A stretch of DNA of 64,000 bases. Origin: BJ22 sp021298375. Its GTDB lineage: Bacteria > Planctomycetota > Planctomycetia > Pirellulales > Pirellulaceae. A program made the position numbers and the translations under genes. Positions within the stretch are counted from its first letter, which is position 1; the number at the start of each line of letters is the position of its first letter. Under the pieces are notes generated by a model. That model searched no databases. It worked only from the letters and a program-made list of their open reading frames with translations, and was not told the origin of the DNA. Shown piece after piece: positions 1 to 9,792 of the stretch. The stretch is from positions 1 to 64,000 of the forward strand of contig JBKDOL010000032.1 in NCBI GenBank assembly GCA_046343015.1, written 5' to 3'.

Positions 1-162
1 CCCACCTCCCCCGCCCCCGGCGCCGCCCCCCCCGCCGGCACCACCCCCGCCCCCGGCGCCCCCCAAGCCACCGGCTCCCCCCCCTCCACCTCCACCACCA
101 CCCCCGCCCCCGGCGCCTCCCAAGCCGCCGGCACCGCCCCCACCTCCGCCGCCTCCGCCCAT
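1..162 (-). repeat. Glycine-codon low-complexity repeat, cut by the window start
   Basis: The plus strand is almost only C and G with scattered A. On the minus strand it reads as GGC/GGA/GGT/GCC codons, giving a Gly/Ala tract broken by Leu in a repeated GGLGGAGGGGG block (DNA copies near 55-80 and 111-135). An ATG lies at 162-160, but the same frame stays open back to about 303, where a TAG stops it, so the true start is unknown; TTG and GTG codons further upstream are possible. The tract runs off the window, so I cannot say whether it is a glycine-rich protein or simply a GC-rich satellite. No Shine-Dalgarno site precedes the ATG. Confidence 0.5.
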
Positions 163-506
163 TAGGCTGTAGGCCCGCAGGTCGGGAACGGGGGAAGTAA
201 GGCACGCCCTCGGATACCGCCCGCCCCTCACCAGGGTTGGCGGAATCCGGGGGCGAGCCAATGAGGCGGCCGACCCCTCGGCCGCAAGGAGCAAGGGACT
301 AGGCTATGGAGCTGGCCGGAACAACTTGCGAGTCTCATTCGCCGACCGCTGATGAGGCTCGCAACTCTTCGCCTCGACCCGGCGAAGGAGGATGCCGAAG
401 CGAGCAGGTGAACGCCATTGGTCGGCATTCACGATCGAAGCACATCCATCAACAATCGGGATTCGCACCGCTGCCACATCGTTGGCCGGTCGAAGAGAGG
501 CTGTCC

Positions 507-1229
507 ATGAGCGAACCTGTGTCAATTCCCAACTCCCCAGCCATCGAGGAACCGGCCGACCGGCTGTTCCCACCCCGCTGGCAAAGAACACTTCTGAATC
601 TGGCCACCTGCCTGATCCTGATGACGATCGGCTGGTGCAACCTGCCAGACGAAGTACCCCGCAGCGTCATCGCCGGGCTGGAGCAAAACTGCTCACCGCA
701 AATGGCCCATCGGATTCGCTGGGGCGAATGGGTCTGGAAGTGGGGAGCCCATCTCGCGGGATTCGACAACAAGTGGCAGATGTACGGCTTACAGAGCCGC
801 TTTAACTGGCACTATCAGATCATTGCCACGTACGGAGAGGGAGACCAGCAAGTCGATCGGCTTCTGCCCCTGCCCCGCCAGAGTGAGCGTACTTACTGGC
901 AACGCGCGATTGTCGACTTCAAAGAAGCCAAGTTCCATCTGAACATCTACAACGATCCCCTCGCCCGGGAAACGTACGCTCACTATCTCGCCCATCAGTT
1001 CCCCGAGTTCAACGGGCAACGGCTGAAGCGGATCCGCTACGACCTCAAGTACCAGTACATCCTCCCGCCTCTCGTGGCAGTCAAGCAGCAACAGTTGCTC
1101 GAGGACTGGGTCCAGACCGATACGGTCAGCAACTTCGACCTCTCGGCTGTCGTCTCCAAGGTACTCGGCCCAGAACCCAAGCCGCTGCTTCCGGCAGACT
1201 GGAATCAGGCCGTCTCGGTCAGGAACTGA
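507..1229 (+). CDS. Single-TM protein of unknown function, partner of the HTTM protein
   Basis: A 240-residue protein starting MSEPVSIPNS. I chose the ATG at 507 because AGAGAGG lies six bases upstream and the frame before it looks non-coding. One hydrophobic segment (about residues 29-46, LATCLILMTIGWCN) is followed by a Trp/Tyr/His-rich extracytoplasmic or lumenal domain with motifs RFNWHYQI and KFHLNIYNDPLARETYAHYL. I do not recognise a named family. The gene is 59 bp upstream of an HTTM-domain gene on the same strand, so an operon and a common function are likely. By analogy with other HTTM neighbours it may be an accessory subunit, but that is inference. Confidence 0.75.
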   Translation: MSEPVSIPNSPAIEEPADRLFPPRWQRTLLNLATCLILMTIGWCNLPDEVPRSVIAGLEQNCSPQMAHRIRWGEWVWKWGAHLAGFDNKWQMYGLQSRFNWHYQIIATYGEGDQQVDRLLPLPRQSERTYWQRAIVDFKEAKFHLNIYNDPLARETYAHYLAHQFPEFNGQRLKRIRYDLKYQYILPPLVAVKQQQLLEDWVQTDTVSNFDLSAVVSKVLGPEPKPLLPADWNQAVSVRN

Positions 1230-1288
1230 ATCACTCCCGGTTTTCACCAATCGTTCCGCTCAACTAGCTCTGCTCAAGGACGTTTCGG

Positions 1289-2275
1289 ATGTACTCTTAT
1301 CTGGCTCGCCATTGGAATCCGTTCTGGTTCACACGACTCGATGCCCGCCCCTTGGCCCTGTTTCGAATCGCGACGGGGCTGTTGATGCTGGCCATGCTGC
1401 TCAGCCTCTACCCGAACTGGAGCCGATTCTACGCGGCCGATGGGATGATTTCCCTGAATTCGACCGGCTTGGTCAATCCGCGGGTCAACTCCTGGCTGGG
1501 CTTGTTCTACTGGACCGAGGGGATCCTGCCGATTGAGGCCTTCTGGCCGGTGAGCATTGCCCTCGCAACCCTGTTTCTCGTCGGCCTCAAGACGCGGTGG
1601 GCGACTCTTGGATTGCTGGTGCTGATCGATTCCCAAGTCCACCGCAATCCCTACATCGTCAACGGCGAAGAGCTCGTCTGGCGAATGGTCCTGCTGTACA
1701 GCCTGCTGATCGACCTCGGAGCGACGTGGTCAATGGACGCCTGGTTGCGGGCCCGCAAAGGTCAACCCGCCCGCACCACGGTCTTCGCTTGGCCCGTCAG
1801 GATGATGCAGATCAACATTGCCCTGATTTATGCCATCAGCCTGCCCTATAAATTCGCTCAAGACCCCGGCTGGGTCACGGGCGATGCGTTTCACTGGACC
1901 GTGGCCAGCGACATGTGGGGGCCGAGTGGGCTCCCTTGGATCACGCTCGCCTTCGGAGGCCTGTTCCGCAAGTTGATCACCTTTGGAACAGTGGTGGTCG
2001 AGGCCGCGTTTCCAGCTCTCGTTTGGTTTGAGAAGTTTCGCCGCTGGGTTCTGCTGCCGATCGCCTGCCTGCACGTCGGCATCGCTCTGATGATTCCGAA
2101 TGTGACTTTCTTCACGCTCTCAATGGTCGGCGTCTTTCCCTGCTTCCTCACCGGGCGAGACTTCGAGGACTTGGCTCGGCTGGGAGCCTGGCTGAAGAAA
2201 CGCCGGGAAAAACCCGACACGGCCCCAGCCAGTGGCCTCGGTCAGCAAGTCGCCCAGAGCCATCCCGCAACTTGA
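1289..2275 (+). CDS. HTTM-domain membrane protein (vitamin K-dependent gamma-carboxylase-like)
   Basis: A 328-residue polytopic membrane protein. The N-terminal block, LDARPLALFRIATGLLML then WSRFYAADGMI, is the hallmark start of the HTTM domain (horizontally transferred transmembrane domain, related to the membrane part of vitamin K-dependent gamma-carboxylase). Several further hydrophobic helices follow (residues about 80-120, 160-185, 215-290), and the C terminus is a charged cytosolic tail. AAGGA lies eight bases before the ATG. Bacterial HTTM proteins have no firmly established reaction; quinone-linked or lipid-linked chemistry is suggested for the family. The upstream small TM protein is probably co-transcribed. 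Confidence 0.85.
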   Translation: MYSYLARHWNPFWFTRLDARPLALFRIATGLLMLAMLLSLYPNWSRFYAADGMISLNSTGLVNPRVNSWLGLFYWTEGILPIEAFWPVSIALATLFLVGLKTRWATLGLLVLIDSQVHRNPYIVNGEELVWRMVLLYSLLIDLGATWSMDAWLRARKGQPARTTVFAWPVRMMQINIALIYAISLPYKFAQDPGWVTGDAFHWTVASDMWGPSGLPWITLAFGGLFRKLITFGTVVVEAAFPALVWFEKFRRWVLLPIACLHVGIALMIPNVTFFTLSMVGVFPCFLTGRDFEDLARLGAWLKKRREKPDTAPASGLGQQVAQSHPAT

Positions 2276-2278
2276 ATC

Positions 2279-2302
2279 CGGGCCTGTCTATCCTCAGGCC
2301 CG
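2279..2302. terminator. Hairpin between convergent HTTM gene and clpS
   Basis: CGGGCCTG (2279-2286) and CAGGCCCG (2295-2302) form a perfect 8-bp stem with an 8-base loop, four bases after the HTTM stop codon. No U-tract follows on either strand, so it may stabilise the 3' end or act as a weak bidirectional terminator between the convergent genes. Confidence 0.4.
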
Positions 2303-2340
2303 CTGGCGATCCTCCAGCCCACTAGCGATCCTCCGGCCAG

Positions 2341-2697
2341 CTAACTCGCTTCCGGCTCGATCGAAGCTGACATTGAGCCCTTGCAGCGGGCGATCAGGCT
2401 GTCTTTGCCAAAGGCGTGAATCTGTTCGCGCTTCAGTTCAGCATGTTCCTTGGTCGTTGTCAGGCAAATCGCCTTGCCGGACGAGTCGACCTCTTTGGCA
2501 ATCTGGAAGCCCTTCTCCAGGGAGTGCCCGAACAATTGCTGCATCATCAGGATGACGTACTCGTAGGAGTGGTCGTTGTCGTCCCAGAGGATCACGTGGT
2601 ACCGGGGTTGGCGCTTCGGTTTCTGCTTTCGTCGCGGACGTACCTTGGTTTGAACCGCGACGTCGGAAGCGAGCTTTCCTTGTTGTTCTTCTGACAT
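2341..2697 (-). CDS. clpS: ATP-dependent Clp protease adaptor ClpS
   Basis: A 118-residue protein. After a basic, disordered N-terminal tail (residues 1-31) comes the ClpS fold: YHVILWDDNDHSYEYV (33-48), LMMQQLFGHSLEKGF and GKAICLTTTKEHAELKREQI. ClpS binds N-degron substrates and delivers them to the ClpA/ClpC unfoldase in the cytosol. Relative to E. coli ClpS, my hand alignment places Asp39 at Asn34, Asn41 at Asp36, Tyr45 at the Met40 gatekeeper and Asp71 at His66, so residues that hold the substrate alpha-amino group differ. The fold assignment is secure; the substrate preference is not. No clpA or clpP gene is nearby. The gene is divergent from the M20 dipeptidase. Confidence 0.93.
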   Translation of the reverse strand: MSEEQQGKLASDVAVQTKVRPRRKQKPKRQPRYHVILWDDNDHSYEYVILMMQQLFGHSLEKGFQIAKEVDSSGKAICLTTTKEHAELKREQIHAFGKDSLIARCKGSMSASIEPEAS

Positions 2698-2942
2698 GAC
2701 TCAAACCTGTCTCAAAAAAGCAAATCCTCGACCGGCCCAGCACCGCACGGGGACTCACTGACCCTTTCCTGGCACCTTTATACCGGCTCCGGTGGCGACT
2801 TCAACATTCCATCTTAACTCTATGGGCCGGGTGGAAAAGCGTTTTTTCCCCCGCGACTGCTGCTCGCCTGATCATTTGGCGATTACCCGTTAAAATGTGG
2901 TTGCGAAATTCCCCTTTTTTGTCACCTGCAGGGTCGCTCCCC

Positions 2943-4349
2943 ATGTCTCCGATAGCTGAATACCTCAACGGCCAGAAAGCCCGCTTTGAATCGGACTTGT
3001 GCGATTGGTTGAGGATGGCCAGTGTGAGTACGGACCCCGCGTTTCGCCCGGAAGTCGAGCGGGCAGCGAATTGGTTGGCCGACCGTTTCTGCGGATTGAA
3101 GTTAAACACGCGGATCATACCGACTGCTGGACACCCGATCGTTTACGCTGAATCGCCTCCGGTCTCCGGCGCCCCGACAGTTCTCGTTTACGGACACTAC
3201 GATGTCCAACCTCCCGACCCGCTGAACGAATGGATCACACCCCCCTTCGAGCCGACGGTGCGCGAGGGGAAGTTGTTCGCCCGCGGTGCGACCGACGACA
3301 AGGGGCAGATGCTGACTCACCTGTTCGGCGCGGAAGCTTGGCTGAAAACGAAGGGCCAACTCCCCGTCCAGCTCAAATTCCTGATCGAGGGTGAGGAGGA
3401 GTGCGGCAGTCTCGGGCTGAATGAGTTCCTCGCCGGGAAATACGACTCGGCGCTGGGCCAGGCGGCGCTCGACCTGATTGCCGCTGACATCGTCGTGATC
3501 AGCGACAGCTCCCAGTACGGCCCCGGCCAGCCGGCAGTGACGTATGGCCTTCGCGGGATCTGTTATTACGAGCTGCGACTGACCGGACCACGGCAGGATT
3601 TGCACAGCGGAGCTTTTGGAGGCGCTGTGACCAATCCAGCCAATGCCTTGTGCCAGATGCTTTCCGCCTTCAGGGATTCCGCCGGCCGCATTCAGGTCCC
3701 CGGATTTTACGATGATGTCCTCCCGTTGACTCCCGCCGAACGTCAACAGTTTTCCGACCTGAAATTTGACGATGCAGCCTTCATGGCAGGGCTGGGCGTC
3801 CAGGCGCTGACGGGCGAGGAAGGTTATTCAACCCTCGAGCGACGTTGGGCTCGGCCGACATTCGACATCAACGGGCTCTGGAGCGGATACCAGGGAGAAG
3901 GAGCCAAGACCGTCCTCCCGGCCCGGGCGGGAGCCAAGTTTAGTTTTCGCCTCGTGCCCAATCAGGACCCGAAAAAAATCGCCCAGCGGCTCGAGGCTTG
4001 GCTGAGAGAAATTTGCCCGCCGGGAATCGAACTGGAACTGGTTGACATGCACAGTGCGCCCGGGTCGATCGTCCCTCTGGACAGTCCCTACATGGCGGCT
4101 GCTGGCAAGGCGATCGCCCGTGGCTTCGGGCGGTCGCCGGTCTTCATTCGCTCCGGCGGTTCCATTCCGGTAGTCAATACGTTCGCCCAAAAGCTGGGCA
4201 TCGGCACCCTCCTGTTAGGTTGGGGGCAGGATGATGATAATCCGCACAGCCCCAACGAAAAGTTCCTGCTTGCCGACTTTCATCGGGGGATCGCCTCCAG
4301 CGCCTCGCTGTGGGATGAGCTGGGCCAACTTCGGACTTCCACGATTTGA
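2943..4349 (+). CDS. M20 family metallo-dipeptidase
   Basis: A 468-residue zinc peptidase of the M20/M25/M40 dipeptidase group, of normal length. Visible motifs are GHYDVQP (His85 metal ligand), ARGATDDKGQ (bridging Asp near 118), EGEEECGS (catalytic and metal Glu 151/152), HSGAFGG at the start of the dimerisation lid, RSGGSIPVV, and NPHSPNE (last His ligand). The enzyme should cleave dipeptides or related amides in the cytosol. I placed the start at MSPIAEYL (ATG 2943, AGGG about eight bases upstream); the longer frame from 2895 would add 16 residues lacking family similarity. It is followed closely by serS, but the two functions are unrelated. Confidence 0.88.
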   Translation: MSPIAEYLNGQKARFESDLCDWLRMASVSTDPAFRPEVERAANWLADRFCGLKLNTRIIPTAGHPIVYAESPPVSGAPTVLVYGHYDVQPPDPLNEWITPPFEPTVREGKLFARGATDDKGQMLTHLFGAEAWLKTKGQLPVQLKFLIEGEEECGSLGLNEFLAGKYDSALGQAALDLIAADIVVISDSSQYGPGQPAVTYGLRGICYYELRLTGPRQDLHSGAFGGAVTNPANALCQMLSAFRDSAGRIQVPGFYDDVLPLTPAERQQFSDLKFDDAAFMAGLGVQALTGEEGYSTLERRWARPTFDINGLWSGYQGEGAKTVLPARAGAKFSFRLVPNQDPKKIAQRLEAWLREICPPGIELELVDMHSAPGSIVPLDSPYMAAAGKAIARGFGRSPVFIRSGGSIPVVNTFAQKLGIGTLLLGWGQDDDNPHSPNEKFLLADFHRGIASSASLWDELGQLRTSTI

Positions 4350-4407
4350 ACGTCGACCCAAAAGCAGCCAGCCGCATCGTCACTCTACCCAATCTCTAAA
4401 GCCAATC

Positions 4408-5700
4408 ATGCTCGACCGCAAATTCATTCTCGATAACCTGACCGCCGTCAAAGCCAATTGTCAAAACCGCGGACTTCCGGGCCAGCTCCTGGCCGAACTG
4501 GACCAACTGGTTGAGATCGAATCGCAGCGGCGTGCCCAATTGCAATTGCTTGAGCAGCTCAATCGGTCAGCAAACGAGATCAGTCCAAAGATTGGCAAGG
4601 CCAAGGATGCTGCGGAGCGCGAGGCGCTGAAGGAGGAAGGTCGCCGGCTCCGTGAAGAAAAGCAGAACGCCCAGGCGGCCCACGATGAGCTGGAGCAGCG
4701 GGCAGTGGCCATCCAGATGCAGCTGCCGAACATGGCCCATCCCGCAGCGCCAATTGGCGGAGATGACCACTCCAATCTCGAAGTTGGACGCGGCCAGCAT
4801 CCGCCCCGCCAGTTTGCTTTCAAACCGCTCGATCATCTCCAGTTGGGGGAGAGGTGGGGCTGGATCGACTTCGAGGGTGGAGCCCGAACGACTGGCGCCG
4901 GCTTTTACTTCCTCAAAGGAGAACTGGTACTGCTGGATTTGGCCCTCCAGCAGTTTGCGGTCAACGAACTGTTTCGCCGCGGATATCACCCGACCATTAC
5001 CCCCGATCTGGCTCAAGATTCAATTCTGCTCGGGATTGGTTTCATGCCGCGCGGACCTGAAACTCAGGTTTACAGCATCGACGGGACTTCGCTCTCGCTC
5101 ATCGGCACCGCGGAGATTACTCTCGGCGGACTTTATAGTGGCCAGATTCTCGACGAATCCCAATTGCCACTGCGATTGTGTGGAATCAGCCACTGCTATC
5201 GCACCGAAGCGGGCGCCGCGGGGCGGGCTTCTCGCGGACTTTACCGCGTCCATCAATTCACCAAGGTGGAGATGTTCGCCTTCACCACGCCGGAACAGAG
5301 CGATGCCCTGCATGATGAGCTGCGACAAATTGAATGCGACCTGTTCGATGCGTTGGAAGTTCCCTATCGCGTCGTCGATACAGCCACGGGCGATCTCGGC
5401 GGCCCCGCCTACCGCAAGTGGGACCTCGAGGCCTGGATGCCCGGTCGCGGTGAGGCGGGGGAATGGGGCGAGGTTACCAGCACGAGCAACTGCACGGATT
5501 ATCAAGCTCGGCGGCTGAATATTCGCTACAAGAAATCCGGGGAAAAAGGGACGCACTTTGTGCACACCCTCAACGGCACCGCCATCGCCCTCTCACGCGG
5601 GTTGATCGCGGTTCTGGAGAACCATCAAAACGCCGATGGCAGCGTCACGGTCCCCGCGGCACTGCGGCCTTATCTCGGCCGCGATCGCATTGGTGGCTGA
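4408..5700 (+). CDS. serS: Seryl-tRNA synthetase
   Basis: A 430-residue class II aminoacyl-tRNA synthetase that charges tRNA-Ser. The start MLDRKFILDNLTAVKAN is the usual N terminus of the family, so the much longer frame beginning inside the dipeptidase gene is rejected. Residues about 30-105 form the Lys/Glu-rich antiparallel coiled coil that grips the tRNA-Ser long arm. Motif 2 is RTEAGAAGRASRGLYRVHQF; the motif 3 region contains TSTSNCTDYQARR and LNGTAIALSR. The protein ends VPAALRPYLG, typical for bacterial SerRS. It lies 58 bp after the M20 gene, on the same strand. Confidence 0.96.
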   Translation: MLDRKFILDNLTAVKANCQNRGLPGQLLAELDQLVEIESQRRAQLQLLEQLNRSANEISPKIGKAKDAAEREALKEEGRRLREEKQNAQAAHDELEQRAVAIQMQLPNMAHPAAPIGGDDHSNLEVGRGQHPPRQFAFKPLDHLQLGERWGWIDFEGGARTTGAGFYFLKGELVLLDLALQQFAVNELFRRGYHPTITPDLAQDSILLGIGFMPRGPETQVYSIDGTSLSLIGTAEITLGGLYSGQILDESQLPLRLCGISHCYRTEAGAAGRASRGLYRVHQFTKVEMFAFTTPEQSDALHDELRQIECDLFDALEVPYRVVDTATGDLGGPAYRKWDLEAWMPGRGEAGEWGEVTSTSNCTDYQARRLNIRYKKSGEKGTHFVHTLNGTAIALSRGLIAVLENHQNADGSVTVPAALRPYLGRDRIGG

Positions 5701-6158
5701 GCTTCACTTTCCGGCTCGGCAGGCCTCGCGTGCGGCCGCTCAGGACTCCACTCCGCGCTGCTTCCTGTTGCCTCCTTCCTGTTGCCTGAATTGGGGGGCG
5801 GCAGGCCAGTGGTTGCGTTCGGATCGGAAGCAAGGTCTCTCAACGAGACCCGGAGTCACGGGGGATGAAGCTTCATGGTCCTTGAGTTCGTTCGCCTTGC
5901 GCTCCTGCCTTTTTTGGGCGGGCGATAATCCTGCTGCCAGCGGATTCTTGAATCGCTCGGCCTCTTCCTGCTTTCTGGCCAGCGCGATTCATTCCGCCGG
6001 GCCCGCCATGAAACGCCCGCCGAGGCAGGAAGTCCAACCGGATGACTCGCCGCGAATTGTCAATTAGAATCGCAGCTCGTGGGAAGGTCCGCACCCGCAG
6101 AGCCCGGTGCCTTCGACGTTCCGCAGCTTCATTTCATTCCATTGAGGAGACTAGAGTC
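5701..6158. other. Gene-free spacer between serS and the TAT-signal isomerase-like gene
   Basis: About 460 bp with no reading frame showing recognisable protein similarity. It contains the near-duplicate CTTCCTGTTGCCT (near 5762-5784) and ends with the Shine-Dalgarno sequence GAGGAGA (6144-6150) of the next gene. I see no RNA gene. Confidence 0.6.
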
Positions 6159-7019
6159 ATGTCCCTGTCGCGACGTCATTTTTTGGGAGCCGCTGCTGCC
6201 GCAACCGTTCCGTTGCTGACTGGTTCCCGCCTCCCCGCTCAAGTCGTTACTTCAGGGCGACTCCAGGCACGCGATGAGTTTGGTGGCTTCCCTCTGGGCG
6301 TGCAAAGCTACTCGCTCCGCAACTTTGACCTCCAGCAATGCCTGCGGCAGGTCCAGGAACTGGGGCTGCACTTTGTCGAGTTCTACAGCAAACACATGCC
6401 GCTGGAGATTAACGCCGAACAACTGGAGGCGACCCGCAAGCTGCTGGCGGCTGCGGAAGTACGAGTCAACGCCCATGGGGTCAGCGATTTCTCCAAGGAT
6501 CACGAAGCGAATCGCAAGATTTTCGAGTTTGCCAAACGGGTGGGGATCAAGAACCTGACCGCCAACCCCGCCAAGGATTCCTTTGACAGCCTCGACAAGC
6601 TCTGTGCGGAGTACGACGTCCGAATCTGTATTCACAATCACGGACCGGGCGCCCTGTATGACAAGATTTCGGATGTGGCCCAGATTGTGAAGGATCGCCA
6701 TCCCAACATCGGAGCCTGCATCGATACCGGACACTACATCCGATCGGCTGAGGATCCGGTCAAGGCGGTCCGTGAACTCAAGGGGCGAGTCTTCGCACTG
6801 CACGTCAAGGATGAAGCTGAGCAAAAACCGAACTCGCACAACGTCATCATTGGGCAGGGACACCTTGACCTCGTCGGACTGTTCAAGGCACTCCGCGAAA
6901 CCGGGTTCCCCAAGGACGGTTCGATTTCGCTCGAGTACGAAGCGAAACCTGAGAACCCCCTCGAAGACATGCGGGCCTGCGTGGCTGCCGCCAAGGCGGC
7001 GATCGCCAAACTGGCCTAG
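6159..7019 (+). CDS. Exported sugar phosphate isomerase/epimerase-like TIM barrel protein
   Basis: A 286-residue protein. The N terminus SRRHFLGAAAAATVPLL is a twin-arginine (TAT) signal, so it is folded before export. After it comes the xylose-isomerase-like TIM barrel (AP endonuclease 2 superfamily): FPLGVQSYSLRNFDLQQCL, VEFYSKHMPLE, KNLTANPAKDS, CIHNHGPGALYD, IGACIDTGHYIR, ALHVKDEAE and a final ISLEYEAKPENP. The His, Asp and Glu in those strands are the usual divalent-metal ligands. The start is supported by GAGGAGA eight bases upstream. Planctomycetes carry many such exported isomerase-like proteins, likely acting on unusual sugars; the substrate is unknown. A strong terminator lies at 7240-7267. 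Confidence 0.85.
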   Translation: MSLSRRHFLGAAAAATVPLLTGSRLPAQVVTSGRLQARDEFGGFPLGVQSYSLRNFDLQQCLRQVQELGLHFVEFYSKHMPLEINAEQLEATRKLLAAAEVRVNAHGVSDFSKDHEANRKIFEFAKRVGIKNLTANPAKDSFDSLDKLCAEYDVRICIHNHGPGALYDKISDVAQIVKDRHPNIGACIDTGHYIRSAEDPVKAVRELKGRVFALHVKDEAEQKPNSHNVIIGQGHLDLVGLFKALRETGFPKDGSISLEYEAKPENPLEDMRACVAAAKAAIAKLA

Positions 7020-7120
7020 GCCTTGCTTGCTTTCGACTCGCCGGCTATCGACGCGCCAGCTTTCGACGCACGACCTCAGCGCGGTGAAGAAGCTTTCGCT
7101 TGTTTGCCCGGTGGAGCTCC

Positions 7121-7160
7121 GGTGGCCCCCGTGTAGCCTTGGTGGCCCCCGTGTAGCCCC
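7121..7160. repeat. 20-bp direct duplication
   Basis: Two adjacent copies of a unit beginning GGTGGCCCCCGTGTAGCC (7121-7140 and 7141-7160), differing only in the last two bases. They lie in the 3' untranslated region of the isomerase-like gene. Confidence 0.85.
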
Positions 7161-7239
7161 GGTTGCCATTGCAGCTTGAATGAGCGGGGCCACGAGAGGG
7201 CCGCGGGCCGAAAGCGGGCGGTGGAAAATGGGAACTAGA

Positions 7240-7267
7240 GGCAGTCGCGTGGCGGCTGCCTTTTTTT
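7240..7267 (+). terminator. Rho-independent terminator downstream of the TAT-signal isomerase-like gene
   Basis: GGCAGTCGC (7240-7248), a three-base loop GTG, then GCGGCTGCC (7252-7260) form a 9-bp stem with one T-G wobble, followed at once by seven T (7261-7267). It lies 220 bp beyond the stop codon and just before the 3' end of the convergent DUF1579 gene, so it would block read-through into that gene. Confidence 0.85.
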
Positions 7268-7288
7268 GCGCCCTTCGCCCCTGGGATG

Positions 7289-7789
7289 CTAATCGACCCG
7301 GCGGTACTCGATTTGCATGGTCCGCAACTCTTGGCTATTGGGTCCGGTCATCCACGATTCGATGACGTGGTGATCGTGATCTTTCAATTCGATCACCGAG
7401 CGCCGGGCGATTCGCTCACCGGTTGTGGGGTGGGTGAATTCGCTGAGCATGGTCCAAACTTTGCCCGAGGCGTCGACTGCCCCGGTTTCAGACTGCATGA
7501 TCGAGGAGGCATTATCGATCCAGAACCCTTCATACTGCCGCGTGGAAAAGTTGTAGCCCCAGTAGCCCCGGCCGACAAAAGCAGGGTAAGGGGGTGGAGC
7601 CGGGTCACCGGTGAAGTGCTGGTTGAGATACAAACCGTCGACGTCCCAGGTATTCCGCATCGTTCCCTGCGAGATTTGCGGCTCACCCGGCCCGAAGAAG
7701 AGTCGGATCGTCGCGCGGAAAGTTCCAATAAAGGGTGCCAGCAAAGCATGTTCCGCCCCGGGGCGGGGTGGTTGAAACGCGTCGCTCAT
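7289..7789 (-). CDS. DUF1579 family protein
   Basis: A 166-residue protein. Motifs such as HALLAPFIGTF, GTMRNTWDVDGLYLNQHF, GRGYWGYNFSTRQYEGFWID and MLSEFTHPTTGE match the DUF1579 pattern (a lipocalin-like beta-barrel fold of unknown function). No signal peptide is seen, so it is probably cytosolic. I chose MSDAFQPPRP at 7789 as the start; upstream residues in the longer frame are Arg/Ser-rich and look non-coding. It converges on the isomerase-like gene, with a terminator between them. The sigma-54 regulator gene lies upstream on the same strand (175-bp gap). Confidence 0.8.
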   Translation of the reverse strand: MSDAFQPPRPGAEHALLAPFIGTFRATIRLFFGPGEPQISQGTMRNTWDVDGLYLNQHFTGDPAPPPYPAFVGRGYWGYNFSTRQYEGFWIDNASSIMQSETGAVDASGKVWTMLSEFTHPTTGERIARRSVIELKDHDHHVIESWMTGPNSQELRTMQIEYRRVD

Positions 7790-7964
7790 CGTTTGATTCC
7801 GCAGCAAGTTTGTTGTTTGGATAAAGTGCAAACAGCGGGAAGAAGCTGAGCGGTTCTTCCAACTCCGGAGACGAGTTCTTCGATCTTGGCCAGAACCTGA
7901 GGTCGGGTCTGCCAACTCCACAGCCTAGTCCCGGCACACTCCCGACGGAAGACGAGCAAGTTGC

Positions 7965-9413
<1,449 letters not shown>

Positions 9414-9501
9414 AGCCCGAGAGTTTAGCTCTTTTTCGGCTGGTTCGGAACGCGCGGCAGGCAGACCCGAAAGGCAGGCGGCCACCCTGACCAGGACGCG
9501 C

Positions 9502-9561
9502 CGGGTACTGCCTCGGGTACTGCCTCGGTTGACGCCTCGGGTGACGCCTCGGGTGACGCCG
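9502..9561. repeat. Five tandem 12-bp units upstream of the NtrC-family gene
   Basis: Units CGGGTACTGCCT (9502-9513, 9514-9525), CGGTTGACGCCT (9526-9537), CGGGTGACGCCT (9538-9549) and CGGGTGACGCCG (9550-9561) follow each other exactly. The array lies about 90 bp upstream of the regulator start codon, where promoter or activator sites would be expected. A minus-strand frame reads it as a PEAS-like tetrapeptide repeat, but nothing else supports a gene there. Confidence 0.9.
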
Positions 9562-9622
9562 CGTCAGCCCCTCCCCCGAGCCAACTGCCGGGCGGGATGG
9601 CGGCTGCTGGCCCAGTGCGCCT

Positions 9623-9652
9623 AAAAAAAGGGCAGACCCGAGAGGTCTGCCC
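9623..9652 (-). terminator. Rho-independent terminator of hsp20
   Basis: Read on the minus strand: GGGCAGACC, loop TCTCG, GGTCTGCCC (perfect 9-bp stem, plus-strand 9630-9652), followed by seven T (plus-strand A 9623-9629). It is about 140 bp after the small heat-shock gene and separates it from the regulator gene on the same strand. Confidence 0.9.
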
Positions 9653-9792
9653 CGATGGGCTGCGCATGCTGTTTAAGTACGCCGACCAGCGATGGACCGG
9701 CGGTCGGACTCGACTCCGGAAATCCGACGCCTCCTCTTGCCGAAACCGCTTGGGTCCGGAAGTCGCTCGCTGACCGCCCGGCCCGCGAAGGC

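Noticed and set aside
345..380. CTGATGAG sequence resembling a hammerhead ribozyme core
   Set aside because: No GAAA box and no pairing stems at the required places.
9425..9667. 80-codon minus-strand frame with PEAS-type tetrapeptide repeat
   Set aside because: It overlaps the start of the regulator gene and the hsp20 terminator; the repeat is better explained as a 12-bp DNA array.
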